From Pelagibacteraceae bacterium AG-325-C10 (GTDB lineage Bacteria; Pseudomonadota; Alphaproteobacteria; Pelagibacterales; Pelagibacteraceae), in the NCBI GenBank assembly GCA_003282975.1, contig QBYD01000001.1, positions 62,001-126,000 of the forward strand: DNA of 64,000 nucleotides, in the 5' to 3' direction. Both the position numbers and the translations under genes were made by a program. The notes under the pieces were generated by a model, which had not been told where the DNA came from, ran no database searches, and saw only the letters and a list, made by a program, of their open reading frames with translations. Positions 25,539 to 34,817 of this stretch are shown piece by piece; the first letter of the stretch is position 1, and each line of letters starts with the position of its first letter.

Positions 25539-26642
25539 CTATCTCCAGGCACCTCTAGTTCTTCTTGTTTTTGTTTGAACTTCAACAGTAAAAGGATCTG
25601 CACCAACTTTTGTCATGAATATATTTTCAGAACCATCTTGCCCAGCGTCTAAAGAAACACCTCTAGTTGTTGCAAAGTTTAATTTAAACCCAACTGTATT
25701 TTCTGAAATCACTATTGGATTAGTATATTTAAAATGTGCATTAATTCTTAAAGCATTATCTAAGTCGTCTGCAACTGAAACGTTGTCAGTTTTAAGCATT
25801 GTTGCCGCTAATTCTACATCAACACCTGTATCAGCTAACATGCTTGAATAAGCTAAATTGGGACGTAAGGAGGTTCCATCACCTCCAAGACTATCGATAA
25901 TTTCAGTAGCATAATCATAATCTGTACTTGGATCTCCTGATGTACATTCCATTCTAGAACCACTGCTGGTGTTATCAGATGATTGAACAGTTACACCATG
26001 AGCAGAATTATAACTAGCATCATGTGTTGAACCGGTGTAAGTAGTTACTGCAGCTTTAGTGTAGCATAGATCAGTGTTAGAATTAGCACCACCGGTATCA
26101 CCACTTCCATACATTACTGCTCTTGAACCATCAGCGTAAACGTATTTTTGTTTAGTTTTAATATGCAGATGATTTGAAAGTATAACAGTTAAATACTTAT
26201 AGTTTCCAAGAGGTAATAAAAGATTGTCATCTAACAAATCAACTTCTTTATCTGGTTCAACAATAACTTCTTTACCGCTTGGATTACTAAATATATCCGT
26301 ACAAGAACTATAATCAGGATTTGCATTTCCAGTATATGGATCTGCCGTACACATCGCTACCTTATAAAATTTAATCTTATAAAAAAGTGGCTGTGTTTGA
26401 CATGCGTCTGTATTATTCGATGAAAATTCTGAGTCTACATAGCTATTTTCATAATTGAATGGAGCTTTAGTTTCTTCTTCACCAGAGCCATAGGTTTGGT
26501 TGCCTAATTTTCCAGCTGCAGAAATCACAATACTTCCGTTTGTATCAGTAACACATTTTCCTGTAACTTCTGCATTAGCAAAAGTAGATGATAGAACTAA
26601 AGTTACAAATAATACTAAAAGTGTAATCAAATATTTTTTCAA
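25539..26642 (-). CDS. Secreted cysteine-containing surface-island protein, paralogue 2
   Basis: A 367-residue exported protein with signal peptide (residues 1-24, FANA|EVTG). It shares with the 27655-28899 protein the N-terminal CVTDTNGSI motif, the core YKIKFYKVAMCTADPY...SSCTDIFSNPSGKEV, the DLLDDNLLLPLGNY block, the C-terminal ISENTVGFKLNFATTRGVSL and the final tail KTRRTRGAWR. At least five Cys occur in conserved positions, suggesting extracytoplasmic disulphides. It follows the first barrel gene by 4 bases and precedes the TPR-barrel gene by 13. The function is unknown. Confidence 0.68.
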   Translation of the reverse strand: MKKYLITLLVLFVTLVLSSTFANAEVTGKCVTDTNGSIVISAAGKLGNQTYGSGEEETKAPFNYENSYVDSEFSSNNTDACQTQPLFYKIKFYKVAMCTADPYTGNANPDYSSCTDIFSNPSGKEVIVEPDKEVDLLDDNLLLPLGNYKYLTVILSNHLHIKTKQKYVYADGSRAVMYGSGDTGGANSNTDLCYTKAAVTTYTGSTHDASYNSAHGVTVQSSDNTSSGSRMECTSGDPSTDYDYATEIIDSLGGDGTSLRPNLAYSSMLADTGVDVELAATMLKTDNVSVADDLDNALRINAHFKYTNPIVISENTVGFKLNFATTRGVSLDAGQDGSENIFMTKVGADPFTVEVQTKTRRTRGAWR

Positions 26643-26646
26643 GAGA

Positions 26647-27576
26647 TTAAAAACCTCCGACTACAACACCTGACGCATCAATTTTAACTACTCTAATTTT
26701 ATTTTCTCTTTTAACTGGCTGATATAGTTTGTCACTTACATCTTGGAAAGACTTGGAATTTGAAGCAGATTTGTTTTCATTTTCAGATCCAAAATTTAAT
26801 ACATAATTAATGTTTCCAAACCAAGCATCATTATCTTGATTATCATCCATATAACCACCTTCTAAATGAAAATTACCTAATTTTGCACTTGCGCCATATT
26901 TGTTACCTGTTTCTTTATAAGTACTAACGTCTTCAGGGTTTTCAAATTCAAATGCACTAAAAAATAAATTTATGTCTTGCTCGATTGGTAATTTATAATC
27001 TCCCCTTAGATCCCAACCATCCATAGCTCTTTCTATAGTTCCCTCGCTATTAGTTCTTCTTGCACTCAAAGCATTATAATAATTTCCTCTTAGATCAAAC
27101 ATACTAGAGAGAGCTTCTACACCAACACCTACTCTTTCATGACTTTCTGTTAACTGATGATCGTAAAAAGCATTAGCACCTAATATTAAAGTATTATCAT
27201 TTAATAATTTTCTTGTTCCAAATCCAATGTTAATAGTCTCATCACCATCATGAGTATTAATACTTGTTTGATTAAAAATAGTTCCAGAGTCTATTTTCAT
27301 TATCTCATTTACACTCATAATGCTAAAAGTTGGTTTTAAGTAATCTTGAGTGTTAATTGAAAAATCTAGATATTTATTATTTGGCAAATTATCTTTTATA
27401 AAAGAGGATATTCTTTTGTTAAACTCATTTGTATATGCGTTAATTTTAACGTCTTTGAAAGCAGAAATTTTATCTTTTGCTTTTTTTTTAAGATCAATGT
27501 TAAGATCTTGAGAAAATACATTGGTTGCTATTAATAAAGTTAAGGTTGCTGGTAGTAAATAGCGTAAAATTTTCAT
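26647..27576 (-). CDS. Inverse-autotransporter-type beta-barrel protein without passenger (copy 1)
   Basis: A 309-residue outer-membrane protein: signal peptide residues 1-22, a helical/charged periplasmic stretch to about residue 65, then an intimin/invasin-like beta-domain with DETINIGFGTRKLLNDNTL (112-130), LGANAFYDHQLTESHERVG (132-150), AMDGWDLRGDYKLP (184-197) and closing strands near 250-262. The post-barrel linker YQPVKRENKI (285-294) is typical of the family, yet the protein stops at residue 309 with VVVGGF and no passenger. It is homologous to the 21652-22500 protein. Secreted paralogous proteins are encoded on both sides, suggesting that the passenger is a separate polypeptide. Confidence 0.72.
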   Translation of the reverse strand: MKILRYLLPATLTLLIATNVFSQDLNIDLKKKAKDKISAFKDVKINAYTNEFNKRISSFIKDNLPNNKYLDFSINTQDYLKPTFSIMSVNEIMKIDSGTIFNQTSINTHDGDETINIGFGTRKLLNDNTLILGANAFYDHQLTESHERVGVGVEALSSMFDLRGNYYNALSARRTNSEGTIERAMDGWDLRGDYKLPIEQDINLFFSAFEFENPEDVSTYKETGNKYGASAKLGNFHLEGGYMDDNQDNDAWFGNINYVLNFGSENENKSASNSKSFQDVSDKLYQPVKRENKIRVVKIDASGVVVGGF

Positions 27577-27654
27577 GTTTATTGTCCTTTGTATGCTCTT
27601 TTCTTTTTTTTGTCTTTATCTATTATCGCTAAATATTTCTTGTTAATTCTCACT

Positions 27655-28899
27655 TTATCTCCAAGCTCCTCTTGATCTTCTTGTTTTTACCTGAACACTT
27701 CCAAAGATTGTTCCACCATATATTTGATTTGCCATTAATTCAGTATCAAAACCTTCTCCGGTCGCATCCTGATGGATTTGCATTGTCATTGCATTATTTG
27801 TTTTAAAATTTATTTTTAAACCAATGGTATTTTCTGTAATATTTATAACGTTATTTGTATCATGTTGTATCCACATTATTCTTTCAACATTTTCAGGAGT
27901 AGTTGCAATAGTATTATCACTTTTTAATAAATAATATCCTTGTGCCACTGTTGGGAAATTATCATTAAATCCTCTATCTTGTTTACCCGCATTTCTAAAT
28001 TTACTCGTATCTCTAGTACACGTACTCCCAGGTGAATATCTACACATATTACTTCCTAAATTATTTAATATAGTTGCAAACCAATCAAGACCTGCATTAC
28101 CAGATCCAATTGCAGCTGCACACCTAAATAAAGACGAAGGTTGTACTCCCGTATACCTTACTGGAAGAGTATATCCTCTTAATGTTGTAGCACCACTTAC
28201 TCCAAGTTCATTTGAAAATGTAGAAACCAAAATATTACCAGCATCATTTCTAGAAGTGTAACAAATTTTTCCCTTATGATCCGAGTCAGCTTTATCATTT
28301 AAATCTGGATTATAACCCAATATATTAAAATCAGCTGCGCCTGGAGCGGCCACAAATTCTTGGGTATGTTTTATTAGAACTACGTTATCTATTATAGAAA
28401 ATTGAAATGGATATGTGCCAATTGGTATTACTATTCCACCTTCTAATAAATCTATCTCTTTACCTGGCTGTATATTCACTTCTTTACCGTCATTATTATC
28501 AAACATAACAACGCATGAGCTTAAATCTGCACTAATTGTATTGCTTGCTGAGTCTTCAGGTTCTCGATAAGGATTTTGTGAACAAAAACCGGTTTTAAAA
28601 ATTTTAAGTTTATAATTATCAGGAGTAATATCGCAATGAGCACCTACATCTACTTCAACATCATTAACATTTCCTCTGGATGTAAGATTAAAACTGGTAG
28701 AACTTGTATCAAGCGCATAATCTGATTCATATGCAAAAGAGCTTACATCACCGTCACCTTCATCATTAACATATATCGCTCCATTTGCATCGGTTGCACA
28801 CGTTACATAACCAGATACATAGTTTTTGACCTTCGAAGCATAACTAGGAACTGAATAAGAAATGCAAAATATAAAAATAAAAAAAAATATTTTTTTCAT
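27655..28899 (-). CDS. Secreted cysteine-containing surface-island protein, paralogue 1
   Basis: A 414-residue exported protein with signal peptide (residues 1-21, SYA|SKV). It contains CATDANGAI near the N-terminus, the family core CDITPDNYKLKIFKTGFC...DLSSCVVMFDNNDGKEV (split over about 92-146), GKEIDLLEGGIVIPIGTY and, near the end, ITENTIGLKINFKTNNAM. The last residues VKTRRSRGAWR are almost identical to those of the 25539-26642 protein. It is the first gene of the surface-island operon. No known enzyme or adhesin domain is recognised; homology to its two neighbours is the main evidence that it is real. Confidence 0.68.
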   Translation of the reverse strand: MKKIFFFIFIFCISYSVPSYASKVKNYVSGYVTCATDANGAIYVNDEGDGDVSSFAYESDYALDTSSTSFNLTSRGNVNDVEVDVGAHCDITPDNYKLKIFKTGFCSQNPYREPEDSASNTISADLSSCVVMFDNNDGKEVNIQPGKEIDLLEGGIVIPIGTYPFQFSIIDNVVLIKHTQEFVAAPGAADFNILGYNPDLNDKADSDHKGKICYTSRNDAGNILVSTFSNELGVSGATTLRGYTLPVRYTGVQPSSLFRCAAAIGSGNAGLDWFATILNNLGSNMCRYSPGSTCTRDTSKFRNAGKQDRGFNDNFPTVAQGYYLLKSDNTIATTPENVERIMWIQHDTNNVINITENTIGLKINFKTNNAMTMQIHQDATGEGFDTELMANQIYGGTIFGSVQVKTRRSRGAWR

Positions 28900-28972
28900 A
28901 AAATAATATAAATTTAACTAACTTTTAATAAGTTTAGAATTATTGTAAACTAAATAAAAACCTAAAATGAGC

Positions 28973-29353
28973 TTATTTTTTTTCTTTTGGTTTGAAAACT
29001 AAACAAACGCCGTTATTGCAATATCTTTTACCAGTAGGATTTGGACCATCATCAAAGATGTGACCATGATGACCACCACATTTTATACAATGATACTCAG
29101 TTCTTGCATAACCTAAAAGATGATCTGTTTTAGTCTCAAATACATCGGGTAAAGACTCATAAAAAGATGGCCAACCTGAGCCACTTTCATACTTTGTGTT
29201 TGAATCAAACAATTTTTCTCCACAATTAACACAGTGAAAACTTCCCTCTCTTTTTTCATTATTTAGCTCACTTGTTCCAGCCATTTCTGTGCCCTCTTCA
29301 AATAAAACTAATTTTTGTTCAGAAGTTAAATTTTTATTTATTTTTTTAGTCAT
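28973..29353 (-). CDS. msrB: Peptide-methionine (R)-S-oxide reductase
   Basis: A 126-residue MsrB. The zinc site is two CxxC pairs (CVNCG and CIKCG), the fold motif is GSGWPSFYESL, the substrate motif is GGHHGHIFDDGP and the catalytic Cys lies in GKRYCNNGVC. It reduces methionine-R-sulfoxide in proteins. It lacks a signal peptide, so it is cytosolic. The segment after the catalytic Cys (NNGVC) departs from the usual INS(A/V)S, adding a nearby Cys that could act as resolving residue. It lies 3 bases after the deacetylase-like gene. Confidence 0.92.
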   Translation of the reverse strand: MTKKINKNLTSEQKLVLFEEGTEMAGTSELNNEKREGSFHCVNCGEKLFDSNTKYESGSGWPSFYESLPDVFETKTDHLLGYARTEYHCIKCGGHHGHIFDDGPNPTGKRYCNNGVCLVFKPKEKK

Positions 29354-29356
29354 AAC

Positions 29357-30250
29357 TTAAATAAATTTAGCACAAGATTGATGTAATAAGGAATGTAATT
29401 CTATCAATTTATTAAAGTCTTTATTATATCCACCTCCTAAAACACCACAAATAGGTATTCTTTTTGACGAAAAATTTTCAATTACTAATTCATCTCTTTG
29501 TTTTACTCCTTCATCTGATATTTTTAACTTACCTAACCGGTCATTAAAATGAATATCAACACCTGCTATATAAAAAACATAATCAAAGTTTTCATTATTT
29601 AACTCATTTAAATAAAATTTAAGTGTTTTTATATATGGATCATCTTCAAGATTATCTTCAAGCTCAACATCTAAATCACTTATTGATTTTTTAGCAGGAT
29701 AATTAGTTTTTGAATGCATGCTAAAAGTAAAGACATGCCTGTTGTCTTTAAAAATTTCTGAGTTTCCATTTCCTTGATGAACATCTAAATCTACAATTAA
29801 AATTCTATTTGCAAATCCTCTATCTAACAAATAATGAGCAGCAACTGCCACATCGTTAAAAACACAATAGCCAGCACCACTATCATAATTAGCATGATGA
29901 CTTCCTCCTGCAGTGTTACAAGCGAGTCCAAAATTTAATGCAAGTTTAGATGCTAAAACAGTTCCCCCAGTTGCTACTAAGGACCGTTGAACTACGCTAT
30001 CAACTAATGGAAAGCCAATTTTTTTAATTTTATTTTTATCTAAAGTTTTATTTTTTATGTCATTTATATAATCTTCTGAATGAGCTCTATTTAAAGTGTC
30101 AAAAGAACAAGCAATGGGATTATGAAATTTTTCAACAATTTTTTGATCAATTAAATATTGAGCAAGCGCACCAAATTTATTGATTGGAAACTTATGGTCA
30201 TCCCCAATTTTAGCAACATAGTCTTTGTGGTTTACTACCGGTAGTTCCAT
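29357..30250 (-). CDS. Histone-deacetylase-family amidohydrolase
   Basis: A 297-residue class II HDAC-like enzyme. It shows the catalytic GGSHHANYDSGAGYCVFNDV (His-His pair, about residues 116-135), zinc-binding DLDVHQGNG (about 155-163) and the third metal ligand in IAGVDIHFNDRLGKL. Bacterial members deacetylate acetyl-polyamines, acetoin-related proteins or other amides. Zn ligands and the His dyad are intact, so it should be active. It is in an operon with a D-2-hydroxyacid dehydrogenase, whose stop overlaps its start by one base. Confidence 0.88.
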   Translation of the reverse strand: MELPVVNHKDYVAKIGDDHKFPINKFGALAQYLIDQKIVEKFHNPIACSFDTLNRAHSEDYINDIKNKTLDKNKIKKIGFPLVDSVVQRSLVATGGTVLASKLALNFGLACNTAGGSHHANYDSGAGYCVFNDVAVAAHYLLDRGFANRILIVDLDVHQGNGNSEIFKDNRHVFTFSMHSKTNYPAKKSISDLDVELEDNLEDDPYIKTLKFYLNELNNENFDYVFYIAGVDIHFNDRLGKLKISDEGVKQRDELVIENFSSKRIPICGVLGGGYNKDFNKLIELHSLLHQSCAKFI

Positions 30251-31203
30251 TATTTTTCAATAACACGAATAGGCTTACCATTTACGCATGCTTCTAAATC
30301 TTCAATCATTTGCGTATAATAGATACTATAATTTTCAGCTGTCACATAACCAATGTGAGGAGTTAGTAATGCATTAGGTAAAAATCTTAATTTATTAGTC
30401 TCAGGCAGAGGTTCTTTTTCATATACATCAATTCCTGCTCCCATAATAACATTGGTAGATAAAGCAATAATTAAATCATCTTCATTTACTATTGGACCAC
30501 GTGCAGTATTAATTAAAAAAGCTGTTTTTTTCATTTGATCAAACTCTTTAATCGTGATGCAATCTTTATAACGTTCTCCACCTTGAACATGTATTGAAAT
30601 ATAATCTGAAGTTTTAACTAAATCTTCTTTACTACACGGTAAAACATTTAATTCTTTACATTTATCTAAATCTAAATTTTCACTCCATGCCATTACTTGC
30701 ATACCAAATGCATTAGCTATTTTTGCAACTTGCGAACCTACTTTTCCAAGGCCAATTAAACCAATAATTTTACCTTTAAGTTCAAAGCCAACCGTTGTTT
30801 GCCAATATCCTTGATACATATTATCAATTTCTGTTTTTAAATTTCTTGATAATCCCAAAATCAATGCCCAGGTTAATTCACAAGTTGGATTTGTGTTACT
30901 CTCAGTGCCACAAACTATGATTTTTCTTTTTTTTGCAGCTTCAAGATCAACAGATTTATTTCGCACACCACTAGTAATTATGTATTTAAGATCATTAAGA
31001 TTATCGATCAAATTCTTAGAAATAGGGGTTCTTTCTCTCATAATTAATAAAGCCTCAAAATCAGATAATTGTTCAATAGCATCTGCTTCATCAATAAATG
31101 GCTCGCTAAAAATTTTAAATTCATACTTCCCAGACAATTTTTTAAGATCCACAAACTCTTGTGAAACGTTTTGGTAATCATCTAAAATTGCAACTTTAAG
31201 CAT
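30250..31203 (-). CDS. D-2-hydroxyacid dehydrogenase family protein
   Basis: A 317-residue NAD-dependent dehydrogenase with the Rossmann motif GLIGLGKVGSQVA (about residues 148-160). The catalytic set is Arg in LINTARGP, Glu in GIDVYEKEPL and His in LTPHIGYVTAENY, all intact. Family members interconvert 2-keto and D-2-hydroxy acids (for example, glycerate or phosphoglycerate dehydrogenase). The substrate is unknown. It overlaps the EamA gene by 8 bases and the deacetylase gene by one base, so the three are co-transcribed. Confidence 0.88.
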   Translation of the reverse strand: MLKVAILDDYQNVSQEFVDLKKLSGKYEFKIFSEPFIDEADAIEQLSDFEALLIMRERTPISKNLIDNLNDLKYIITSGVRNKSVDLEAAKKRKIIVCGTESNTNPTCELTWALILGLSRNLKTEIDNMYQGYWQTTVGFELKGKIIGLIGLGKVGSQVAKIANAFGMQVMAWSENLDLDKCKELNVLPCSKEDLVKTSDYISIHVQGGERYKDCITIKEFDQMKKTAFLINTARGPIVNEDDLIIALSTNVIMGAGIDVYEKEPLPETNKLRFLPNALLTPHIGYVTAENYSIYYTQMIEDLEACVNGKPIRVIEK

Positions 31204-32092
31204 TTGTAACTTTTTTGTTTGATAAAAATAAACCTAATATAATTAAAACAGATCCAATGAAATGATAAAATAAAAATTTTTCATTAAAAAAAATCATTGC
31301 AAAAATTGTACTGAATAATGGAATTAATGATAAGAAAATTCCAGCTCTATTAGCACCAATGATTGAGACAGCTCCAGCCCAACAATAATAAGATCCAATA
31401 CTTGGAAAAATTGCAATGTAGAGCAAAATGTAAATGAGATTGCTATTAATTTCTGTTGTTTTTCCTTGAACTAATTCAAATAAAAAAGCTGGTAAAAGAA
31501 TAATCAACCCAAATGTACAAACAACATGAACTAATGAAAGTAAGGATATATTAAATGTTTTTTTTTTCAAAAAGGCTGAATAAATTCCCCACGAGATTAT
31601 TGCAATTACCATATAAATATCTCCTTTATTAAAATTTAAAGTTAACAGAATATTTAAGTCAAGACGTGTAATAATTGCTAAAATTCCAAAAACTGAAACT
31701 ATCAAGCCAGATATTTGAAAAATATTCGTTTTTTCAATTTTAAGCAAAAAACAGACTAAAATTATTGATACCGGAATTGCGGTATTAAAAAGTGAAGCAT
31801 TAATCACTTGGGTATGATTAAGTGCATTATAAGTAAACGCTGAAAATATACCAACACTGGTAAAACCTAAAATAAAAAATAATGATAAATTATTCTTAAC
31901 TTCTTTTTTTATTTTCGAAATTTCTTTATAGGTAAAAGGAGTCAATATTATCCAAACTAAAATCCATCTAAAAAAAGCTAATGAATACGGAGGTACATTT
32001 TCTGTGTATGCAAATTTACCAATAGTAAAATTTCCTGCCCAAAATAATGTTGCAAGAATTAACATCATATATGCTTTTGTATTTCTGCTCAT
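31196..32092 (-). CDS. EamA/DMT-family permease
   Basis: A 298-residue protein with about ten hydrophobic helices in two repeats. The first EamA repeat starts TLFWAGNFTIGKFAYTENVP (residues 15-34), the canonical FWG.....K motif of the family. The second repeat covers about residues 160-290. It is the first gene of the operon with the hydroxyacid dehydrogenase, deacetylase-like enzyme and MsrB. It is probably a metabolite exporter. Confidence 0.85.
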   Translation of the reverse strand: MSRNTKAYMMLILATLFWAGNFTIGKFAYTENVPPYSLAFFRWILVWIILTPFTYKEISKIKKEVKNNLSLFFILGFTSVGIFSAFTYNALNHTQVINASLFNTAIPVSIILVCFLLKIEKTNIFQISGLIVSVFGILAIITRLDLNILLTLNFNKGDIYMVIAIISWGIYSAFLKKKTFNISLLSLVHVVCTFGLIILLPAFLFELVQGKTTEINSNLIYILLYIAIFPSIGSYYCWAGAVSIIGANRAGIFLSLIPLFSTIFAMIFFNEKFLFYHFIGSVLIILGLFLSNKKVTNA

Positions 32093-32202
32093 TTTAACAG
32101 TTTTCGTTTTATAATTATAATTTTCACAGAGATTAAACCTGATGTCTATCTTTAATGAATTAATTTAGAATATTAAATTTAAAAGAAGTTCTATTTATTG
32201 AT

Positions 32203-32493
32203 TTATTTGCAATCTTGCTTTTCTAATTCGTTAAAAAATATACTTCGTAAACTAGTGCTATTTGTATCATTGCATTCTTGATTTTCAGCATCATTTCCAA
32301 ATAAACCCAAAGCATGATCGCTTACATTTTTACCTGTCTTATTCTTTACTCCATAGTTTATTGTTTCACCAACTAGTGCTTGTTGAACTCCACCAGTTTT
32401 AGCTATTGAAAAGGCCGGGCCCAACAGTGCTAAATTTTGAGCACATCCTGTTAAAATTATAAAAAAAAAAAGAAGAAAATAAATTTTTTTCAT
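32203..32493 (-). CDS. Small lipoprotein
   Basis: A 96-residue protein with a lipoprotein signal: residues 1-16 are basic then hydrophobic and end in the lipobox LTGC. The mature part contains LLGPAFSIAKTGGVQQALVG and KNKTGKNVSDHAL, a pattern I associate with small Pelagibacter-type lipoproteins of unknown role, then two or more Cys near the C-terminus. There are gaps of 110 bases upstream and 80 bases downstream, so it is probably transcribed alone. No function can be given. Confidence 0.65.
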   Translation of the reverse strand: MKKIYFLLFFFIILTGCAQNLALLGPAFSIAKTGGVQQALVGETINYGVKNKTGKNVSDHALGLFGNDAENQECNDTNSTSLRSIFFNELEKQDCK

Positions 32494-32573
32494 GAAGGTA
32501 GATTACTATCTAAATTTATTTACAAATAAAGTTAAAATTAATCAATATAAAATTAAATATGACCATTTTGATT

Positions 32574-34805
32574 TTATTTTCCAATACCAATTATCGTTAA
32601 ATCATCATCAAGAATATCATTCTTTTCTCTAATACCTTTTTCAGAAGTACCTTTTTTCAAACTTTTAAGTCGAATTTCTTCCGTTGCATCTTCTAATTCT
32701 TTTTTTAAAGAAGAATTTTGATGTTTAATGATCAATTCTTTAACACCACTTATGCCAATTTCTTGTTTTTTTTCATTCATGCATTCAGAAAAACCGTCTG
32801 TAAAACAATAAATTCTACCTCCATTTAGATTAAAACTTTCTAATTTATATACACTTTCATCTTTATGTTTTGTAACAGCTAATGGTACTGAGCTAGATGA
32901 AAATTCTTTAAACTTTTCTCCATGTCTTAGTAATGCTGGTTGATGTCCAGCATTTGCAATTTCAACTAAATCCGTATTTAAATTATATCTTCCAACAATT
33001 GAAGTGACAAATGTTCCTGCAGGATTTGTTTCATTTAAATCATTGTTCATTTCAAATAGAATTTCATTAGGTCTAAATTTTTGTCTAGCAAAAATTTTAA
33101 ATAATGTAATAGCTTTAGCCATTACCATCCCTGCATTTACACCCTTGCCAGATACATCCGACAAGGTGAAATAAATTTCATCATTATGAAGAAAAAAATC
33201 ATAAAAATCTCCTGAAATTTCTCTAGCTGGAATATTTAGACCAAATATTGGAAAATTATCTGTGTCTCTTTTTGGCATTAAACGTTTTTGAACATTCATT
33301 GCAAGTTTGATTTCCTGTGAAACTCTATTTTTCCATTTATTTTTTTGTTTTTCAGATTGTTCAAGCTTATCCATTAAAATATTATATTGAGTTCCAATAA
33401 TACCACTATCTGTAAATGGATCTTGGGGAGCTCTATTTGAATAATCCTCTGATTTAGCTTGTTTTGTTAAAACTTCTAACAATTCATGTGTATCTGTTGA
33501 AGCATTGTGTTCTGAAATATTTAGTCCCAACTCTTCTTCAATTTTTCCCACTCTTAATGGAAAAAATTTATTAATGGTTTTAAAAACTATATAAGAACCA
33601 AAAAAACAAAAACTTCCAATTGAACCAATTCCAATTAGTTGAATAGATAATTGTTCTAATCTTGTTTTTTCAACTCCCATCATTTCGAAATTTCCAAATA
33701 TTGCAACAGCGATAGTTCCCCAAATTCCAGAAGCTAAGTGAACAGGGATTGCACTAACCACATCATCAATTTTAATTTTTTCTAATAATACAATTGTAGA
33801 TCCAGAAATAATTCCACCAATACTTCCTATTACAATTGCATCAGATGGATCGACATAAGCACACGAAGCAGTAATAGAAACTAAGCCTGCGAGTGGTCCT
33901 GTTATCATAAATAAAGGCTCAGGTTTTTTTAAAACTAGTATTCCCATTATGCTTGAAAAAATAAGTCCAAAAGAAGCGGATAAAAAAGTATTAATTAAGA
34001 TTAATGGTATCTTCAGATCCATTGCTCCATTAGCTCCACCGTTAAATCCAAACCATCCAAACCATAAAATCAAAGCTCCAAGTGCAGCTATCGGGGTATT
34101 GCTACCTTGAAAAGTTTTACGAGAACTATCTTTTCTAAATCTTCCAGTTCGATTACCTACAACTAATAAAACTGCTAGTGCGATCCATCCTCCAACTGAG
34201 TGAACAACAGATGCTCCAGCAAAATCTAGATAACCTAATTTTCCTAACCAACCAAATTTTTCTGTCGGATTATCAAAGTTAAAAGCCCATGACCAATGTC
34301 CTACAATTGGATAAAAAAATCCTGACGCAAAAAACGTAATTATTACATATGAAAAAAATTTTAATCTCTCAGCTACGGCTCCAGAAATGATGGTTGCTGC
34401 AGTTGCAACAAACATTGCCTGAAAAACAAAATAAGTTTGGTAGCCAGCAACTTTTGTCGTAAAAAAATAAAACTTATTTCCAAACAATCCAGAAACACTA
34501 GTTCCATACATTAGTGCAAAACCAAATGCCCAAAAAATTACTACCGCTATTCCAAAGTCAGTGACATTTTTAAGAGCAACATTAATACTATTTTTATTCC
34601 GAGATAAACCGGACTCTAAACACATGAAACCTGCCTGCATTAAAAAAACAAGTATCGCACATATCAATAACCAAAATGTATCTAGATTTGCTTGTAAAAT
34701 AGCATCAAGTCGAAATTCTAAAGCTTTAAGTGTGCCCTTGGTTGGAAGTTGATCAACTTTTAACTGCAGCTCGTTAAGCAAGATCTGGGTTTCAACCGCA
34801 GTCAT
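32574..34805 (-). CDS. Ammonium transporter fused to SpoIIE/PP2C-type phosphatase
   Basis: A 743-residue fusion. Residues about 40-420 are an Amt ammonium channel with 11 membrane segments: start FWLLICAILVFLMQAGFMCL, Phe-gate region FQAMFVATAATIISGAVAER (128-147), twin-His pore His202 (VHSVGGW) and His356 (VHLASGIWG), and FGWFGFNGGANG. Residues 475-510 form a coiled coil. Residues about 515-743 are a SpoIIE phosphatase with metal ligands in SGDFYDF (531-537), DVSGKG (550-555), NAGHQP, TDGFSE and DDDLT, all intact. It probably senses ammonium transport or PII state and dephosphorylates a STAS protein. It is co-transcribed with the HMA-like gene 12 bases upstream. Confidence 0.9.
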   Translation of the reverse strand: MTAVETQILLNELQLKVDQLPTKGTLKALEFRLDAILQANLDTFWLLICAILVFLMQAGFMCLESGLSRNKNSINVALKNVTDFGIAVVIFWAFGFALMYGTSVSGLFGNKFYFFTTKVAGYQTYFVFQAMFVATAATIISGAVAERLKFFSYVIITFFASGFFYPIVGHWSWAFNFDNPTEKFGWLGKLGYLDFAGASVVHSVGGWIALAVLLVVGNRTGRFRKDSSRKTFQGSNTPIAALGALILWFGWFGFNGGANGAMDLKIPLILINTFLSASFGLIFSSIMGILVLKKPEPLFMITGPLAGLVSITASCAYVDPSDAIVIGSIGGIISGSTIVLLEKIKIDDVVSAIPVHLASGIWGTIAVAIFGNFEMMGVEKTRLEQLSIQLIGIGSIGSFCFFGSYIVFKTINKFFPLRVGKIEEELGLNISEHNASTDTHELLEVLTKQAKSEDYSNRAPQDPFTDSGIIGTQYNILMDKLEQSEKQKNKWKNRVSQEIKLAMNVQKRLMPKRDTDNFPIFGLNIPAREISGDFYDFFLHNDEIYFTLSDVSGKGVNAGMVMAKAITLFKIFARQKFRPNEILFEMNNDLNETNPAGTFVTSIVGRYNLNTDLVEIANAGHQPALLRHGEKFKEFSSSSVPLAVTKHKDESVYKLESFNLNGGRIYCFTDGFSECMNEKKQEIGISGVKELIIKHQNSSLKKELEDATEEIRLKSLKKGTSEKGIREKNDILDDDLTIIGIGK

Positions 34806-34817
34806 ATTTATTTTAAA

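Noticed and set aside
27579-27653. 24-codon minus-strand frame with GTG start, Lys-rich, filling the gap between two surface-island genes
   Set aside because: Only a GTG start without ribosome binding site, low-complexity lysine composition and no family resemblance; the leader of the downstream barrel gene is a sufficient explanation.
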